Source: Streptomyces guryensis
GTDB lineage: Bacteria > Actinomycetota > Actinomycetes > Streptomycetales > Streptomycetaceae
NCBI RefSeq assembly: GCF_021261325.1
Contig: NZ_JAJSBI010000036.1
Coordinates: 1 to 64,000, forward strand
Direction: 5' to 3'
Length of the DNA: 64,000 nucleotides
The notes below the pieces were generated by a model. The model was given only the letters and a program-made list of their open reading frames with translations. It ran no database searches and was not told the origin of the DNA. The translations under genes and the position numbers were made by a program. Every line of letters begins with the position of its first letter. Position 1 is the first letter of the stretch. Shown here piece by piece: positions 15,595-22,957 of this stretch.

Positions 15595-18138
15595 ATGGCA
15601 ACGACCACACCAGCCGGTGTGCGGGCTCATGCCAAGCACGGGGGAGGCTCCTCCGAGTACGCCCCGATGACGCACCGGCAGATCATGGAGGCGATCTCCG
15701 GTCTGCTGCTCGGCATGTTCGTGGCGATCCTGTCCTCCACGATCGTCACCAACGCCCTGCCGCACATCATCAGCGACCTCGGCGGCGGCCAGTCCGCCTA
15801 CACCTGGGTCGTCACCGCCGCCCTGCTGTCGATGACCGCGGCCACCCCCCTGTGGGGCAAGCTCGCCGACCTGTACAGCAAGAAGGCGCTCGTCCAGATA
15901 GCCCTGGTCATCTACGTCCTGGGGTCCGCGGCCGCGGGTCTCTCGCAGAACGCCGGCATGCTGATCGCCTGCCGTGTCGTCCAGGGCATCGGCGTCGGCG
16001 GTCTGTCCGCCCTCGCCCAGATCGTCATGGCCGCGATGATCTCGCCGCGCGAGCGCGGCCGTTACTCCGGCTACCTCGGCGCGACCTTCGCCGTCGCCAC
16101 CGTCGGCGGCCCGCTGCTCGGCGGTGTCATCACCGACACGTCGTGGCTCGGCTGGCGCTGGTGCTTCTATGTCGGTGTCCCCTTCGCCGTCATCGCACTG
16201 ATCGTGCTGCAGAAGACCCTGCACCTGCCCACCGTGAAGCGGGACGTGAAGGTCGACTGGGGCGGTGCGTTCTTCATCGCCGCCGCCGTCTCGCTGCTGC
16301 TGGTCTGGGTCACCTTCGCCGGTGACAAGTACGACTGGCTGTCCTGGCAGACGTACAGCATGGTCGGCGGTTCGATCGTGCTCGGTCTGATCTTCGTGCT
16401 GGTCGAGTCCAAGGTGCGCGAGCCGATCATCCCGCTGCGGCTGTTCCGCAACCGCACCATCACGCTCGCGTCGCTGGCCTCGCTGTTCGTCGGTGTCGCG
16501 ATGTTCACCGGCACGGTCTTCTTCAGCCAGTACTTCCAGCTGGCCCGCGACAAGTCCCCCACGATGTCCGGTGTGATGACGATCCCGATGATCGGCGGGC
16601 TCTTCATCTCCTCCACCGTCTCCGGGCAGTTCATCACCCGCACCGGCCGCTGGAAGGCCTGGCTGGTCAGCGGTGGCGTGCTGGTGACGGCGGGCCTCGG
16701 CCTGCTCGGCACCATCCGCTACGACACGGCGTACTGGAAGATGTCGATCTTCATGGCGCTGCTGGGTCTCGGCATCGGCATGATGATGCAGAACCTCGTG
16801 CTGTGCACGCAGAACCAGGTCGACCCGAGCGACCTCGGCTCCGCCAGCTCCACGGTCACCTTCTTCCGGTCCCTCGGTGGTGCGGTCGGCGTCTCCGCGC
16901 TCGGCGCGGTCATGGCCCACCGGATCACGCACTACGTCAAGGACGGCATCGCCGCCCTCGACCCGCAGTACCGGGCGGCGCTGGCCGGTTCCAGCTCCTC
17001 CACCGACAGCATCCCGGACCTGAGCAAGCTCCCGGCGCCGCTGCGCACCCTCATGGAGAGCGCCTACGGCCACGGCATCGCCGATGTCTTCCTGATCGCC
17101 GGCGCCCTCGCGGCCCTCGCGTTCCTGATCACCCTGTTCATCAAGGAGGTCCCGCTGAAGACCAAGGGCGCGCTGGCACAGGCCGCTGCCGCGGAGGAGC
17201 CCCCGGCCGGGTCGGAAGCCGCTCCGGCCACCGTCGAGGCCACGGTCCCGACCTCGGCTCCGATCGCCGAGAACGTCCCGAGCTGGGCCGTCTCGGACAC
17301 GGAGACCGCCGTCGACGGCACGCAGCGGCTCGCCGCCGTGGCGACCCTCGCCCGGCCCGAGGAGTCGGCCGGTTCCGGCGGGATCCCGGTGCGCGGCTTC
17401 GTCCGCGGCAACGAGGGCGCGCCCGTGCCGCAGGCCGCCGTCACGCTGATCTCGCTGGCGGGACGGCAGCTGGGCCGGTCAGTCGCGCAGGCCGACGGCT
17501 CGTACGGCGTCGAGGCGCCGAGCGTGGGCTCCTACGTCCTGATCGCCGCCGCCGACGGGTTCCAGCCGCAGGCGTCCACCGTCGTGGTGAACGGTGAGCC
17601 TGTCTCGTACGACATCCTCCTCAGCGGCACCAGCGGCCTGAGCGGTGTGGTGCGGGCCGCCGAGACCACGCTGCCCGTCAAGGACGCCATGGTCATCGTG
17701 ACCGATGTGCGCGGGGAGCTGCTGGCCACCGCCGCCACCGGTGAGCAGGGCGAGTTCTCCTTCGCGGAGCTGGTGCCGGGTGCCGTGACCGTCGCGGTGA
17801 ACGCCGCCGGGTACCGGCCGCGTGCCCTGCCCGTCGAGGTGGGCGGCGCCGGACTCACCCGTATCGAGATCGACCTCGACTCGGGCGCCGAGCTGCAGGG
17901 CGTCATACGCGCCCCGCACGGTCCGCTGGCCGACGCACGGGTCACCCTGGTCGACGCGGCGGGCAACGTGGTCGGGACGGCCACCACCGGCGCGGACGGG
18001 GCGTACGCCTTCACCGACCTGAACGGCGGCGACTACACGGTCATCGCGACGGGCTACCCGCCGGTGGCGACCGCCCTCACGGTGAACGGCCGCGGAGTCG
18101 ACGGCCACGACATCGAACTGGCCCATCCGGGCGAGTAG
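15595..18138 (+). CDS. DHA2-type MFS transporter fused to three carboxypeptidase-regulatory-like repeats
   Basis: An 847-residue fusion. Residues 1 to about 530 are a 14-helix DHA2 drug exporter: ALPHIISDLGGGQSAYTWVV, motif A-like GKLADLYSKKALVQ, motif C-like GATFAVATVGGPLLGG. After a Pro/Ala/Glu linker come three beta-sandwich modules of about 85 residues (from about 595, 680 and 765), each with a VRG/GVVR/GVIR strand, a VTLIS/VIVTD/VTLVD strand and a DGSYGVEAPSVGSY-type turn. With 14 helices the C-terminus should be cytoplasmic, unusual for this normally extracellular fold. Ordinary DHA2 pumps end near residue 530. The next gene has the same module. Confidence 0.9.
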   Translation: MATTTPAGVRAHAKHGGGSSEYAPMTHRQIMEAISGLLLGMFVAILSSTIVTNALPHIISDLGGGQSAYTWVVTAALLSMTAATPLWGKLADLYSKKALVQIALVIYVLGSAAAGLSQNAGMLIACRVVQGIGVGGLSALAQIVMAAMISPRERGRYSGYLGATFAVATVGGPLLGGVITDTSWLGWRWCFYVGVPFAVIALIVLQKTLHLPTVKRDVKVDWGGAFFIAAAVSLLLVWVTFAGDKYDWLSWQTYSMVGGSIVLGLIFVLVESKVREPIIPLRLFRNRTITLASLASLFVGVAMFTGTVFFSQYFQLARDKSPTMSGVMTIPMIGGLFISSTVSGQFITRTGRWKAWLVSGGVLVTAGLGLLGTIRYDTAYWKMSIFMALLGLGIGMMMQNLVLCTQNQVDPSDLGSASSTVTFFRSLGGAVGVSALGAVMAHRITHYVKDGIAALDPQYRAALAGSSSSTDSIPDLSKLPAPLRTLMESAYGHGIADVFLIAGALAALAFLITLFIKEVPLKTKGALAQAAAAEEPPAGSEAAPATVEATVPTSAPIAENVPSWAVSDTETAVDGTQRLAAVATLARPEESAGSGGIPVRGFVRGNEGAPVPQAAVTLISLAGRQLGRSVAQADGSYGVEAPSVGSYVLIAAADGFQPQASTVVVNGEPVSYDILLSGTSGLSGVVRAAETTLPVKDAMVIVTDVRGELLATAATGEQGEFSFAELVPGAVTVAVNAAGYRPRALPVEVGGAGLTRIEIDLDSGAELQGVIRAPHGPLADARVTLVDAAGNVVGTATTGADGAYAFTDLNGGDYTVIATGYPPVATALTVNGRGVDGHDIELAHPGE

Positions 18139-18216
18139 TCCGATACTCCGGCCCGTGGCGGACGGCGCGCGCGCTCTGAGCGGAGGCGCACGCCCGGTGC
18201 CACGGGCCGGTCTCTT

Positions 18217-18297
18217 TACGACCAGCTTTACGACCACTTACGACCAGCTACTACGACCAGCTTTACGACCACCTACCACGACCAGCTTTACGACCGG
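18217..18297. repeat. Seven TACGACCA repeats, ~12-bp spacing
   Basis: TACGACCA or one-base variants start at 18217, 18229, 18239, 18252, 18264, 18277 and 18289, between the MFS stop and the YceI start. The near-helical period (10-13 bp) would suit protein binding on one DNA face. Confidence 0.85.
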
Positions 18298-18319
18298 TTT
18301 CACTGCAGGGAGAAACGGG

Positions 18320-19141
18320 ATGGGACTGACCGCGAAGATCCGTACGCGGGACGGATGGGCCGTGTCGCACGCGGTCGTCACGGTGACCGACATGGCCGGC
18401 ACTCAGGTGCTGCGCGCGGAGGCGGACGCCGAGGGGGCCGTACGGGACACCACCGAGCTCGCCCCGGGGCCGTACACCGTCATCGTCACGGCCGTCGGGT
18501 ACGCGCCCGTGGCCTCGAGCGCGCTCGTCACGGCGAGCGGACGGGCCGAGCTGGGCGCGGTGACGCTGGCCCGGCAGGGCGGCACCGAGCTGCCGCCGCC
18601 CGGGCCGTGGACCATCGACCCCGCGCACTCCTCCGTGGGCGCGGTCGCCCAGCACCTGGGGATCTCCAGCGTGCACGGGCGGTTCACGGAGTTCGCCGGA
18701 CGCGTCGAGATCGCACCGGACGAGGTCGAGAAGTCGCGGGTGGACGCGGTGATCCGGGCCGCGTCCATCGACACGGGCAACGGCATGCGCGACGACCATC
18801 TGCGTTCGCCCGACTTCCTGGACGCCGAGAAGTACCCGGAGATCACGTACCGGTCCACCGGTCTCACGGCGGCCGGGGCGGACCGCTGGACGGTGCACGG
18901 CGAGCTGACACTGCACGGCGTCGTACGGCAGGTGGACCTGGACCTCGCGTACCTCGGGACGGGCGCCGACCCGTGGGGCGGCACACGCGCCGCCTTCCGC
19001 GCGACGACCGAACTCCGCCGCGAGGACTTCGCCATGAACTACAACCAGGTGCTCCAGGCGGGTATCGCCGCGATCGGTACGACGCTGAAGGTGGAGCTGG
19101 ACATCCAGGCGGTGCAGGGAGAGGCGCTGCCTCAGGCGTAA
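18320..19141 (+). CDS. YceI family protein with N-terminal carboxypeptidase-regulatory-like domain
   Basis: A 273-residue protein. The N-terminal 85 residues (LTAKIRTRDGWAVSHAVVTV, GPYTVIVTAVGYAPVASSAL) repeat the module found at the end of the upstream MFS pump. Residues from about 95 are a YceI lipocalin-like barrel: WTIDPAHSSVGAVAQHLGIS, GNGMRDDHLRSPDFLDAEKY, ELTLHGVVRQVDLDLAYLG. YceI proteins bind long isoprenoid lipids. There is no signal peptide, so it is probably cytosolic. AGGGAG lies nine bases before ATG 18320. Confidence 0.9.
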   Translation: MGLTAKIRTRDGWAVSHAVVTVTDMAGTQVLRAEADAEGAVRDTTELAPGPYTVIVTAVGYAPVASSALVTASGRAELGAVTLARQGGTELPPPGPWTIDPAHSSVGAVAQHLGISSVHGRFTEFAGRVEIAPDEVEKSRVDAVIRAASIDTGNGMRDDHLRSPDFLDAEKYPEITYRSTGLTAAGADRWTVHGELTLHGVVRQVDLDLAYLGTGADPWGGTRAAFRATTELRREDFAMNYNQVLQAGIAAIGTTLKVELDIQAVQGEALPQA

Positions 19142-19430
19142 AGACGCCGGGAAATGAACGAACTCCCAGGTCAAACCTTGATCAAGTCGTTGACAGGGGC
19201 GCGATTTCGTCGGGATAGTACAGGCGGTCATCGGACAGTGCCGCTGATCGTGCCGGGCTGACCCCCCTGCCGACAGGTTCGAGAACGGTGACCAGCGGGG
19301 GAACGGGACTCGGGCCCGCCGGGTTGGTGGACGGCTCGATCCGCCTCTCGGCTCGATCCGCCTCTTCCCCGCTTCTCAGAAGCCGACGCGGAGCCTGGTC
19401 ATCACATGGCTCCGCCCTGCCAGGGGGTTG
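19142..19430. other. Noncoding gap with a short tandem repeat
   Basis: I see no gene here. A 16-bp unit GGCTCGATCCGCCTCT occurs twice with period 17 (19333-19365), shortly before the secreted-protein gene. No convincing hairpin terminator for the YceI gene is visible. Confidence 0.5.
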
Positions 19431-19436
19431 ATGTTC

Positions 19437-19766
19437 ATGAACAGGAAGTTCCGTGCTGCGCTGGCAAGCGCTGCCGCACTGCTCGCAGTCAGCGCGACCG
19501 CGGGTCCGGCGTCCGCGGCGGAGATGCAGCCCATGAGCAAGCACACCGGCACGGCAGGCTGCTTCAACTGGTCATGGGCGGACGGGTGGGACAGTACGAC
19601 GGTGTACTTCCACAACACCTGCAAGACCACCCACGTCATAGAGATCACGTGGAACCACGACCTGGAGTACGACGCCTCCATACCGCCGGGCTACAAGAGC
19701 AGCCACAACGGCTTGGGCAGCATGACGCACATCTACGACCGCGGGGCCTGCGGGGCGTACTGCTAG
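19437..19766 (+). CDS. Small secreted protein, four cysteines
   Basis: About 109 residues with a classical signal peptide (MNRKFRAALASAAALLAVSA, cleavage after GPASA). The mature domain of about 80 residues has four Cys (AGCFNWSWAD, HNTCKTTH, GACGAYC), so two disulfides are likely. Aromatic residues and alternating polar strands suggest a small beta fold. No family recognised. ATG 19431 or 19437 are alternatives behind a GGGGG run. Probably an extracellular peptide; role unknown. Confidence 0.75.
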   Translation: MNRKFRAALASAAALLAVSATAGPASAAEMQPMSKHTGTAGCFNWSWADGWDSTTVYFHNTCKTTHVIEITWNHDLEYDASIPPGYKSSHNGLGSMTHIYDRGACGAYC

Positions 19767-19840
19767 AAGCCGTACCGCCGGGCCGGGCACAGGCCCAGCA
19801 GGGACGGGCCGAGCAGCGCCCCAGCGCCTAGGCTGGCGCC

Positions 19841-20311
19841 ATGGCACCGAACATCGCGACCAACACCCGCGTCTCCCTCGACGAACTGCTGGACTTCGTA
19901 CGACCTCGTCATCGCGCCATCCTGCTCACGCGCCGTGCCGACGGCGGCCCGCAGGCCTCGCCGCTGACCTGCGGGGTCGACGACTCCGGGCGGATCGTCG
20001 TCTCCACCTACCCCGACCGCGCCAAGACCCGCAACGCCAAGCGGGACGAGCACGTCAGCCTCGTCGTCCTGAGCGACGACTGGAACGGGCCGTGGGTGCA
20101 GGTGGACGGCACGGCGGAGGTCATCGACTCCCCGGAGTCCGTGGAACCGCTCGTGGAGTACTACCGGAACATCGCGGGCGAGCACCCGGACTGGGACGAG
20201 TACAGGGCGGCGATGGTGAAGCAGGGCAAGTCGATCATCCGGGTGACGCCGGAGAAGTGGGGACCGGTGGCCACCGGCGGCTTCCCCGCACGGCTGGCCC
20301 CCGGGGAGTAG
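19841..20311 (+). CDS. PPOX class F420-dependent oxidoreductase
   Basis: A 156-residue split-barrel flavin/deazaflavin-binding protein of the PNPOx-like superfamily, common in F420-rich Actinobacteria. Landmarks: ILLTRRADGGPQASPLTCGV, IVVSTYPDRAKTRNAKRDEH (cofactor phosphate binding) and VQVDGTAEVIDSPESVEPLV. The C-terminal 36 codons and stop recur exactly 200 bp downstream as noncoding DNA. ATG start; complete relative to family length of about 130-160. Confidence 0.92.
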   Translation: MAPNIATNTRVSLDELLDFVRPRHRAILLTRRADGGPQASPLTCGVDDSGRIVVSTYPDRAKTRNAKRDEHVSLVVLSDDWNGPWVQVDGTAEVIDSPESVEPLVEYYRNIAGEHPDWDEYRAAMVKQGKSIIRVTPEKWGPVATGGFPARLAPGE

Positions 20312-20513
20312 GCACCGCCAACCCAGCACCACCCGCCGGACGGAGTCCGGCACAGCGCTCCGAAGCCTGCGAAGCAGCGCGAGGGGCGCAAAAGGAAGGG
20401 GCCAGGGCGGCGATGGTGAAGCAGGGCAAGTCGATCATCCGGGTGACGCCGGAGAAGTGGGGACCGGTGGCCACCGGCGGCTTCCCCGCACGGCTGGCCC
20501 CCGGGGAGTAGGC
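20203..20513. repeat. Exact 111-bp direct repeat of a gene tail
   Basis: Bases 20203-20313, covering the 3' end and stop of the PPOX gene, recur without mismatch at 20403-20513. The 89 bp between the copies (20314-20402) are unique. The zero divergence implies a recent event or gene conversion. Confidence 0.97.
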
Positions 20514-20548
20514 GGCCGGCTCTCCGGAGTGCAGGGGCAGGCCCCGTC

Positions 20549-21307
20549 TCAGCCCCGGGCCACCATCGTCTCGATGCCCGCCACCAGCAGGTCCAGGGCG
20601 AAGTCGAAGTCCCGCTCCCACATCTCGTGCACGGTGTCGCCGCCACGGGCCGCCATGATGTCCTCGGACTCCCTGACGACCTCGGCGGCCTGCGGGTCCT
20701 GCGTCACCGCGGTCATGGCGTGCTCGAAGTACTCGTCCGCGGTCATGCCGAAGTCGGCGCTGCGGGCGTTGAAGTGGCCCTCGATCGTGCCGAAGCCGTA
20801 CACGAACTGGAAGACCGAGGAGATGGCGGCCGACAGGCCGTGCGTCGGCAGGCCGGTACGGCGGATGACCCGTTGCACGACGCGGGCGAAGGCCAGGTTG
20901 TTCGGACCGATGTTGAGGAAGGTGCCGCCCAGCGGGGAGAGCCAGGGATGGCGGACCAGCAGGGAGCGGTACTCCCTGGCCAGCGCGCGCAGTTGGTCGC
21001 GCCAGTCCTCGTCGGCGTCCGGGTCCGGCAGGCCGATCTCGCCGAAGGCCGCGTCCAGGGCCAGTTCGAGGAGGTCGTCCTTGGTGTCGACGTACCAGTA
21101 GACGGACATCGCGGTGACGTTCAGCTCGGCGGCCAGCCGGCGCATGGAGAACTTGGCCAGCCCCTCCGCGTCCAGGAGGCGGACGGTCACCTCGGTGATC
21201 CGGTCACGGTCCAGGCCGGACGGCTGTCCGCCGCCGCGCCCGCCCCGCCGTGGCTTGCCGCCCAGCCACACACTGGTCCGCGCCGCCCGCTCGGCTGCCC
21301 TCACCAT
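20549..21307 (-). CDS. TetR family transcriptional regulator
   Basis: A 252-residue repressor with TetR-class C-terminal domain. A Gly/Arg-rich leader is followed by the helix-turn-helix (DRITEVTVRLLDAEGLAKFS, LAAELNVTAMSVYWYVDTKD, about residues 32-75) and a ligand-binding domain with RHPWLSPLGGTFLNIGPNN. The start at 21307 has GAGGAAGG seven bases upstream. It lies just downstream of, and on the same strand as, the MFS pump at 21438-22850; the double palindrome at that pump's start is its probable operator. Confidence 0.92.
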   Translation of the reverse strand: MVRAAERAARTSVWLGGKPRRGGRGGGQPSGLDRDRITEVTVRLLDAEGLAKFSMRRLAAELNVTAMSVYWYVDTKDDLLELALDAAFGEIGLPDPDADEDWRDQLRALAREYRSLLVRHPWLSPLGGTFLNIGPNNLAFARVVQRVIRRTGLPTHGLSAAISSVFQFVYGFGTIEGHFNARSADFGMTADEYFEHAMTAVTQDPQAAEVVRESEDIMAARGGDTVHEMWERDFDFALDLLVAGIETMVARG

Positions 21308-21362
21308 TGGCGCACCTTCCTCGACCCACGTTTCACTGATCACGATGCCAGACGGCAGCGCC

Positions 21363-21420
21363 CTGAAGGAGCGCGGGGAACTGCGCGAACAACCACAGAC
21401 AATCCGCAGCCGCCCGACAA
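21363..21420. repeat. Dispersed intergenic repeat, copy 2
   Basis: Matches copy 1 at 8703-8765 through GCGCGGGGAACTGCGCGA, CCACAGACAA and the CCGCAGCCGCC-type tail with a few mismatches. It sits between the MFS and TetR genes. Confidence 0.75.
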
Positions 21421-21437
21421 CCGGGCCACCCGAGCTC

Positions 21438-22850
21438 CTAGGCGACCACCACCCCCGAGTCTGCCCGCTCAGCCCTCCGCAGCAACGCCGCGGCCACGAA
21501 CCCACCGAGCAGTACGGCCACCGCCCCCACCAACTGCCCCGTCTCCAACCCCGCGGCCAATCCGGCCGACGGCACCCGAGAGCTGAGTACCGCTCCCAGT
21601 ACGGCGACCCCCAACCCGTTCCCGAACTCCGCGAGCGTCCCGTTGATCCCTGCGCCGACCCCGGCCTTCTCCGGGGGAATCGCGCTCATGATGGCGTGCG
21701 CCATCGCCGGGTTGGCGATCGCACACCCCCCGCCGATCAGCAACAGCCCGACCAGCGTCCCGGCATAACCCCCGGCGTCCAGCAGCGCTATGGACACCAG
21801 CCCGCCCGACATCAGCACCATCCCGAGCGCGATGGACACCGGCGTACCGAGCCTGGCCGCCCACTTCGCCGACAGCCCCGAGAAGTTCAGCACGACGACC
21901 GTCAACGCGAGCGGCGCCGTCCTCAGACCGGCCTCCAAGGGGCCGTAACGGAGCACGAGTTGCAGATGCTGGGTGAGCAGGAACAGCGCCCCGCCCATGC
22001 CGAAGGTGATCAGCACCGCACCGGCAACCGCCCCGGTGAACCGGCGGTCCCTGAAGAAGTGCAGGTCGAGCATGGGGTACGGGATCCGGGTCTCCCAGTA
22101 CGCGAAAGCGCCCAGGACCAGTACGGCGACCGCCGCCGTCCCGAGCACCCGCCCCGACGTCCACCCGTGCTCCGGCCCGGAGATGATCGCGAACACCAGC
22201 GAGGCCATGCCGATCGTGGAGAGCAGTGCGCCGAAGAGGTCGGGGCGGTCACCGCGCGGGTTTTTCGACTCCGGGACCAGGGCCGCGACGGCCACCAGCC
22301 CCAGCGCCACCACCGGCAGGTTGACCAGGAAGATCGCTCCCCACCAGAAGTGGTTCAGCATGAACCCGCCGAGCAGCGGACCTGCCGCGAAACCCAGCGC
22401 GTTGACCGCCGCCCAGACGCCGATGGCCTTCGGCTGCTCCTCGGGCGTGAAGATCTGCATCGCCACCGCGAGGGTGGTGGTCAGCAGCAGTGCGCCGCCC
22501 ACGCCCATACCGGCCCGCGCCGCGATCAACTGACCTGTGCTGCCCGCCAGCCCGGCCGTCAGCGAACCGACGCCGAACAGAGCCAGGCCCGCGATCAGCA
22601 TCTTCTTGCGGCCGTAGCGGTCGGCCGCGCTGCCCGCCGTGAGCAGCAGCCCGGACTGGACGAGCGAGTACGCGTTGATCATCCACTGGATGTCGGAGGT
22701 GGCCGCGCCCAACTCCCTGGTGAGGGAGGGGATCGCCACGTTCAGGACGGTGTTGTCGAGCAGCACGGTGAGCTGGGCGAGACAGATGACACCGAGGATC
22801 GGCCAGCGCCGGGGGTGGCCCTGAGGCCGGCTCTGAGGGGACGTAGACAT
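21438..22850 (-). CDS. DHA2-family MFS multidrug exporter
   Basis: A 470-residue, 14-helix proton-driven exporter of the EmrB/QacA type. Hallmarks: VICLAQLTVLLDNTVLNVAI in helix 1, DRYGRKKMLIAGLALFGVGS (motif A), and GPLLGGFMLNHFWWGAIFLV. The ATG at 22850 sits four bases from a perfect inverted repeat, so repression at the start region is likely. Substrate unknown. Unlike the pump at 15.6 kb it ends soon after the last helix, with no extra domain. Confidence 0.93.
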   Translation of the reverse strand: MSTSPQSRPQGHPRRWPILGVICLAQLTVLLDNTVLNVAIPSLTRELGAATSDIQWMINAYSLVQSGLLLTAGSAADRYGRKKMLIAGLALFGVGSLTAGLAGSTGQLIAARAGMGVGGALLLTTTLAVAMQIFTPEEQPKAIGVWAAVNALGFAAGPLLGGFMLNHFWWGAIFLVNLPVVALGLVAVAALVPESKNPRGDRPDLFGALLSTIGMASLVFAIISGPEHGWTSGRVLGTAAVAVLVLGAFAYWETRIPYPMLDLHFFRDRRFTGAVAGAVLITFGMGGALFLLTQHLQLVLRYGPLEAGLRTAPLALTVVVLNFSGLSAKWAARLGTPVSIALGMVLMSGGLVSIALLDAGGYAGTLVGLLLIGGGCAIANPAMAHAIMSAIPPEKAGVGAGINGTLAEFGNGLGVAVLGAVLSSRVPSAGLAAGLETGQLVGAVAVLLGGFVAAALLRRAERADSGVVVA

Positions 22851-22853
22851 GCC

Positions 22854-22886
22854 ATACACCGTATAGCTAGCTGCTATACGGTGTAT
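22854..22886. promoter_or_regulatory. Perfect TetR-type double operator
   Basis: Arms ATACACCGTATAGC and GCTATACGGTGTAT (14 bp) flank a 5-bp TAGCT spacer. Each arm is itself a near-palindrome (ATAC-ACC-GTAT), so two TetR dimers could bind. It abuts the MFS start codon and is the likely binding site of the TetR protein at 20549-21307. Confidence 0.85.
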
Positions 22887-22898
22887 AACGAGTTTTCC

Positions 22899-22957
22899 GT
22901 CAGGTACTTGCCTTCGGCGTCAGCTGCTCGCCTTGTGGGTCAGCTGCTCGCCTTCTG
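22899..22957. repeat. 20-bp tandem duplication at the glycosyltransferase tail
   Basis: GTCAGCTGCTCGCCTTCTGG (22938-22957) spans the stop and last codons of the downstream-ending gene on the minus strand and is repeated with one change at 22918-22937; a more degenerate third copy starts near 22899. Confidence 0.85.

Noticed and set aside
15472..17073. 533-residue minus-strand frame
   Set aside because: Antisense of the MFS pump, with low-complexity Asp/Gly/Arg composition.
20092..20511. 139-residue ORF ending in the duplicated PPOX tail
   Set aside because: It joins an out-of-frame stretch to the duplicated tail; the second tail copy has no start or domain of its own.
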